Shown: in pieces, positions 59,232 through 64,000 of the stretch
How positions within the stretch are numbered: the stretch's first letter is position 1
Layout: each line of letters opens with the position of its first letter
From: Gamarada debralockiae
Lineage: Eukaryota; Ascomycota; Leotiomycetes; Helotiales; Hyphodiscaceae
NCBI GenBank assembly: GCA_002803225.1
Contig: NXFV01000531.1
Coordinates: 1-64,000, forward strand
DNA length: 64,000 nt
Direction of reading: 5' to 3'
Program-made: the position numbers and the translations under genes
Notes under the pieces: generated by a model
What the model saw: only the letters and a program-made list of their open reading frames with translations
Told to the model about the DNA's origin: nothing
Database searches by the model: none

Positions 59232-59441
59232 AACGGAGAGGGAAAAAGTCTTGCTGGATCTTTACTGGAGTTGTAGTCGGATGGTGTTTGTGTTGGTTTT
59301 TATTCCCACTTTGCATTGCTTGCACTTGTATGAGGTAACGGAGAGGGAAAAAGTCTTGCTGGATCTTTACTGGAGTTGTAGTCGGATGGTGTTTGTGTTG
59401 GTTTTTATTCCCACTTTGCATTGCTTGCACTTGTATGAGGT
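59232..59441. repeat. Perfect 105-bp tandem duplication
   Basis: 59232-59336 is repeated immediately at 59337-59441 with no difference that I can see; each copy starts AACGGAGAGGGAAAAAGTC. It begins 15 bases after the stop of the preceding gene, so it lies in its 3' UTR. Identity points to a very recent event, or to an assembly artefact. Confidence 0.9.
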
Positions 59442-59681
59442 AATTGCTGCTTGTCCGTAGATGAAGAACGAACCATTAACTCCTAATTCTCTCCCTACCT
59501 GTGTGGACTTTTGTAATGTACAACCCTGGATATCTACCACTGCCCTGGTATTCGTAGCATGTCCTCTCTCGATGTCTTGCGAAGAACTCATATGTCAATC
59601 TCTTTTTCCTTCTCCAATCCATCCAGACTCTCTTTCTCCTCGCTGCCCTACCCCTATCCTCATCCAAAGCCCATCCGCCCT

Positions 59682-60024
59682 CTACCGGAAGAAAATCCGA
59701 CTCAACACCTCAAATATCAGCCCACCAAACACAACGAATCCAAGAAGAACTACACCCCAAAATATCAGCCTATATTCCTCCATAAAAGGACCCGTGAACA
59801 CATACTCAACCATCCAGTTCCAATCGGACTTTTGAATTGCTCCTTCTTTTTGATCGCAGTCGACGGCTTGCCCATCTTCTTCTCGTTCAAATTGGAGAAC
59901 TTTGCGTTCGCTTTCTTTTGTGCGGGAGTTTGTGCCTAATCCCCCAGTTAGCATCTCCTCATACAATCAATGGCTCTGGAACGTCTGCTCTCGTGCTCAA
60001 TCCGAGGTGCTTGCGACGTACCAT
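59682..60024 (-). CDS. RAMP4/SERP1 (Ysy6-like) ER stress protein
   Basis: Three exons on the minus strand: 60024-60022 (the ATG alone), 59935-59806 and 59749-59682; introns 86 and 56 nt, 66 aa, exactly the size of animal SERP1. This tail-anchored protein sits at the Sec61 translocon and stabilises nascent membrane proteins under stress. The sequence reads MAQTPAQKKANAKFSNLNEK, then KMGKPSTAIKKKEQFKSP, then the anchor (ILLGFVVFGGLIFEVLSRIF) and a final FR. The order (basic N-terminus, NEK, GK-x2-TAIKKKEQ-x-KSP, single helix) is diagnostic. Branch points GCTAAC and GGCTGATA fit both introns. Reading unspliced frames gives only a longer 94-codon mixture. Confidence 0.88.
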
Positions 60025-60324
60025 TGTGTCTGTATTTCTCTATTCCCTCCGGTTTTAGTAGTAGATGCTTGTTGGTTTGATGTATGCGATCGTGCTGGAG
60101 GAGATCTTGTGGGAAGAGAAGCTTTAAGTGAAAGTGGCAGTTGAAAATGAGCTGAACAGAACTGTCCTTAATAAATTTGGAAATGTGTCCCAACTCGACT
60201 TTGGACAGAGTGTGGGGACGGATAAAAGCGGCCGCAAGCTAAATTTAATGGTTCGGGTGAGCTTGGCATGGGTTTGCGGATGAAGGCGCTCTCCCCAGCT
60301 GCTTTTCACACGACATAACAGCCC
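60025..60324. other. Divergent gap between RAMP4-like and next gene
   Basis: 300 bp gap holding both promoters. No TATA box is evident. Confidence 0.35.
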
Positions 60325-60811
60325 ATGACGGATCGAAACAACAACGGCAATATGAGAGAGATATTAAGTGCGAGGGCTGCTGCCCAAATGCGGACGATGA
60401 GGAGAATGGGTTTTGGCTGGCAGAGAAAGTGGAACTCGACACAGACTCCCCAAGCTGGAGAAAGCGCCGCGAAACCAGTATCTCCACACGTCAGTCATGG
60501 CCGTTGTTCCTATGAATTTAAAATAAGAGCCGTAGCTAATGATTACAGGTTGGCTTCTACAAGACGTTTGCGAGACCGATTGCGAAGGTTCTGCTTATGG
60601 CGACGTTCACGTATCAGTTGGCGTATTGGGGATGGGTGAAGCTAGAGAAGGATGAGGTTAAGGCGGAAAGGACAGGTATGCGGACTTTCTTCCTTGATAG
60701 AGCATTTTTGAAAGTGGATGGAGCTGACACGTTGGAATAGCAGAGATCGAGGGATTGGAGAAGAAGCTAGGGGAGTTGACCAAGGGCAAAGAGAAGCCTG
60801 CGACGCCTTGA
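60325..60811 (+). CDS. Small single-pass protein, probably mitochondrial
   Basis: Three exons: 60325-60489, 60549-60675 and 60741-60811; 120 aa. The N-terminus (MREILSARAAAQMRTMRRMG, after nine polar residues) is basic and amphipathic, like a matrix-targeting sequence. It is followed by one hydrophobic segment (ARPIAKVLLMATFTYQLAYW) and a charged helical tail (KDEVKAERTAEIEGLEKKLG, then ELTKGKEKPATP). This layout is common among small inner-membrane assembly factors, but I cannot name the family. The second ATG at 60352 would give a cleaner presequence. Intron phases agree (0 and 1), and both acceptors (GATTACAG, GGAATAG) are good. Confidence 0.6.
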
Positions 60812-61998
60812 GCTACGACAATGACACCACACGCAAGGCCTCGCGCCTACGTGGTCCAAGCGGCAAGATACAGGACGGCACCGGTGCGCTTGCTTAACAG
60901 TGGCGGAGCTGCTATAGTCAAGAAGCTGAGGTTAGAGCAGATTATAGCTCGAGGATGGATACACAAGCTAGCTCACGGTCGAAGAATCCTCCCAAGATAT
61001 CCCACGAGTCTCTCAATTGTATCGAAAATTGAGTGTTATTATACAGGGGACCGCCGACTTTCCCTCAAACTAGATGTTGCTGTACCGAGCATTCTGCATT
61101 GCAGAGGAGGAGCAAGGCGACCGCAGAGGCTGTATGTTAGGCTATCAGGCAACGACAAATACGAGCAACGGATATATACATCCTCCTATTCCCATTTCTG
61201 GAGGTTGGATTCCTCAAGATGTTTGCCGATTTCGCAGGTATCCGGGCTCTTGCTCTTCGACCGATCCCTGTCATCACCGAGCCCGGTATAGCGACGGTAG
61301 TCCTTCGCAATCAGAAATAGAACCTGTAAATTTCTATTCTCTTTCAACACGCGTTTACTCTTTCCATTCTTATTGGCTCCTTTGAAGCAAGAAGCCTTAC
61401 TCGGCCAAGCCCAATGGCCCTCCATCGTAATCCCTGCACAAGATGATCCGGAACACCATCCGGTGACGCGCCTTGCTCATGCAATGCAATACTGCGGGTC
61501 TGCATCCATTCTCGTTTGCCTATTTTGACGCCCACAGGTCTTCGCTTGTCGTCCTGGCGCCCTTTACCCTAACCCCCACGTTATTTCTCTCGCCGCAATC
61601 TCGCTACCCTGAATTTGGGTTTGTTACATTTTGAAAACCACCTTCTCTGAATCCGCAATGCTACTGCTCGTTGGGAGGACAAGGCCGAAGTCAACATGCA
61701 CAAGCGAAAATATGCGAAAATATACAGGAAGAAATGGCTTTAAGTTTGTGACCCAGAACCGCGCGGGGAAGCTGGATGCAAATCATTGATTCGGTTATTT
61801 ATCAAATCCTATTGAGAATTGTACTAAGTAATGTGTTGTGGATTTTCTCGCTACTCCTTTTTCTCCTTTCTATTTTTTCTCCAATCCCAGTTTCATCCAT
61901 TGGCAGCCAGTGTCACTTGCAATTTGTATAAACCCTCAATTTTATTCATATACAGCATCATCAGATATCTATTCTTTCCAAATATAGAGCGTTTAACA
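60812..61998. other. Intergenic, no gene supported
   Basis: Frames of up to 156 codons (60821-61291) lack protein character. A promoter-like AT-rich stretch at 61800-61990 precedes the MFS pseudogene. Confidence 0.4.
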
Positions 61999-63795
61999 AT
62001 GCCTGAGCTTTCTGTCCAAAATGGTGGGAGTTGGAGGAAACGACCGAGAACCTCGCGACGACGAGCGACCAGATTACCAACGAACTCCAACATAATCCAG
62101 AAACTACAAAAATTGAGCACTATACACCAACTTCAGATCTAAGAATCACGCAAATGGATACCAACATCTCGTCTCCCCCACTCGAAGACCCACCAGACCT
62201 GAACATCGTCACCTGGGACTCCCCAACCCACCCCGCCAGCCCAACCAACTGGTCATCTCTCCTCCGCTGCTCCATCATTCTTCTCGTCTCACATTCATGG
62301 CTGGACTCTCCTCATCGATGTTCGCACCCGGTGTTCCCGGCCTGATGACAGAATTTCACAGTACTAACGCCTACCTAGGCTCCTTCGTGGTGGCCTCCTT
62401 CGTGGTGACCTCCTTCGTGGTGACCTCCTTCGTGGTGACCATCCTCGTGCTGGGACTCGGCACTGGCCCCCAATTTTGCTCCTCTATCTGAAATCTATAG
62501 CCAGTTACCGATGTAGCATATCGGCAATGTGGGATTCTTGGTGTTCACGATCGCTTGTGCGGAGAGCAAGAGTTTGGGAACGGTCATTGGGATGAGATTG
62601 TTACAGGGAATTTTTTGCGGCGGTGCCGTTGACCAATGGTGGTGCAGCTATTGCGGACATGGTGATGCAGGAGGAGAGGGGATTTTCGTTGGCGATGTTT
62701 ACGATCGGGACTTTGCTGGGACCGGTTGTCGGGCCTGTTTGTGGTGCCTTTCTTGCCGCGGCAAAGGGATGGAGGTGGGCATTTTGGGTCATTGCTATCA
62801 TGGTAAGTATTCCTCCGCACGTTCTTTACGAAGCTCTTCTCTGCCCGAACTCCACTCATTGAACACATGGGCTGATAAAATCTAATCAGCTCGGTGCCCT
62901 AACTCTCATCTCCATGCCCTTCTTCCGCAAATCCTATACACCAATCCTCCTCGCTCGCAAAGCCCGGCGCCTCCGCCGAACCACCGACAACCCAATCTGC
63001 GCTCACAATTCGACAACGGTCTCATGCCCTCTCAACACATCAAATGCGGCATCATCCACGCCGTCAAAATAACAATCTTGTCGCCCATCATCCTTTCCTT
63101 CGATCTTTACATGAGCCTCGTATATTCATGCTTTTACCTCCTTTTCACGACTTTTACGGCGATCTTCGAGTACAACTATGGATTTAGCAGCAATACGGTT
63201 GGATTAACTTATCTGGGCGTTGGTGTAAGATTTATGGTGGGCCAGGTGGTGTATGCAAGGTTTTGGGGATAAAATCAGTGAAATCATGGCGAAGAAAGGA
63301 GGGAAGGGTGAGATGAAACAGGAATACAGACTCCCGCTCGGTGTTGCCGGCAGTCTGTGTGTACCGGTAGGGTTCTTTTGGTATGGGTGGTCAGTGGAAG
63401 CAAAAATACATTGGATTATGCCGATTATTGGGACGGCCTTTTGTGGTCTTGGGAATTGTCTTATTTTTGAAAGTTTCCCTATCCACCGGGAGCGTTCCCA
63501 GCCCCATGTACTGTACTGATTGATTTTTGTGCACTTCAGATCAGCATCCAAGCCTACACAGCCGACGCCTTCACCCTTTCGCCGCCTCGGCACTTGCTTC
63601 GAATACTACAGTACGCTCAGTTATAGCATCTGTCTTACCACTAGCAGCTCCTAAAATGTATGCAAGTCTAGGAATTGGGTGGGGAAACTCGGTACTTGCG
63701 TTTTTGGCTTTGGTAATAGCACCTATTCTTCCCCTTCTGCTGGTTCATGGAGAAAAATGAGGGAGTATAATGCGGAGAAGTTGAAACGTCTTTGA
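61999..63795 (+). pseudogene. MFS drug-type (DHA1) transporter pseudogene
   Basis: The parts of a DHA1 efflux pump follow in order but in shifting frames. A hydrophilic N-terminus leads to IVTWDSPTHPASPTNWSS. After a frameshift near 62290 come MAGLSSSMFAPGVPGLMTEF and TNAYLGSFVV, interrupted by a 15-bp repeat expansion. LGLGTGP is followed by a frameshift and a stop in place of the PLSEIYGR-type motif (near 62480-62515). GFLVFTIACAESKSLGTVIG, MRLLQGIFCGGAV (another shift) and ADMVMQEERGFSLAMFTIGT follow. Then come LGPVVGPVCGAFLAAAKGWR, an intron at about 62803-62889, LTLISMPFFRKSYTPILL (shift), HAVKITILSPIILSFDLYMS, AYTADAF, and LLLVHGEK (shift) ending in EYNAEKLKRL. At least six lesions are present, so no pump is made. 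The ancestral substrate is unknown. Confidence 0.85.
62381..62440. repeat. Four 15-bp direct repeats inside a transmembrane segment
   Basis: TCCTTCGTGGTGGCC at 62381-62395 is followed by three copies of TCCTTCGTGGTGACC to 62440. Each encodes SFVV plus A or T, in frame, so the second helix region of the MFS pseudogene was lengthened by 15 residues. Intact relatives have one such unit. Confidence 0.9.
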
Positions 63796-64000
63796 AGAAG
63801 CTTTAAAGAAGCTGTGAAGTGGCCAAAAACCTTTAGTGAGGGTGTGGTGGGCGTACAAACAGGGAAGCGTGTTTTCTGAAGAGGGTGTTTGGAGTCTACT
63901 CGCGCCGGGCGGCATTTGACGAGATCCCCTGTACTTGAGGCGGCCCCGACTCTTGTTTTCGGCGCAAGGTCGTGGGGGCGAGTGTTGCGAATCGAGCGCA
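63796..64000. other. Right flank, nothing recognised
   Basis: GC-richer end of the window. No feature seen. Confidence 0.3.

Noticed and set aside
1..64000. tRNA, rRNA and CRISPR search by eye
   Set aside because: No cloverleaf with a GTTCRA-type arm in the right spacing, no rRNA core words and no regularly spaced short repeats were seen. The 180-bp array is far too long in unit and too diverged to be CRISPR.

Overview
The window is nuclear DNA of a filamentous ascomycete (Pezizomycotina). Genes are split by GT-AG introns of about 45-105 nt, most of them near 50 nt. Several families are fungus-specific: Zn2Cys6 and zinc-cluster-less transcription-factor-like proteins, a Clr5-ankyrin protein, a siderophore transporter and a type I FAS beta chain. 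A helotialean (Leotiomycetes) origin is my guess from protein flavour only. I see no rRNA, tRNA or CRISPR.

Layout. 0-3 kb holds a STAND-type N-terminal/ankyrin gene. 3-7 kb is a graveyard: an unknown decayed gene and a clearly recognisable GH43 glycosidase pseudogene. 7-14 kb is a nutrient-type block: a Zn2Cys6 regulator divergent from a Dal5-like permease, the tail of a second permease copy, and a small beta-carbonic anhydrase. 14-15 kb holds a diverged tandem array of about 180 bp units. 16-22 kb carries a zinc-cluster-less regulator-like gene and a 1,129-residue Clr5-ankyrin gene. 22-26.5 kb is an iron-uptake segment: a siderophore transporter whose upstream region holds three exact ATCTGATAA (SreA-type GATA) sites.

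30-41 kb contains a FAS beta-type megasynthase that has lost the catalytic part of its malonyl/palmitoyl transferase domain. It is followed by a second zinc-cluster-less regulator divergent from a short-chain dehydrogenase. These three may be a small lipid or metabolite locus, but no FAS alpha gene is present. 41-52 kb is mostly housekeeping: a ubiquitin-like-domain coiled-coil protein whose spliced C-terminus is a CaaX box, EMC2, and AP-3 delta. 52-57 kb is rearranged: a small signal-peptide-like gene, membrane-protein remnants, a transposase tail and a two-helix membrane protein. 57-61 kb carries a lysine-rich nuclear-type protein, the 66-residue RAMP4/SERP1 protein (three tiny exons) and a small single-pass protein. 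The window ends in an MFS transporter pseudogene.

Three genes have coding first exons of only 2, 3 and 5 nt, so coordinates from single reading frames miss their starts. I joined exons by hand from splice consensus and phase; transcript data would be needed to confirm them.
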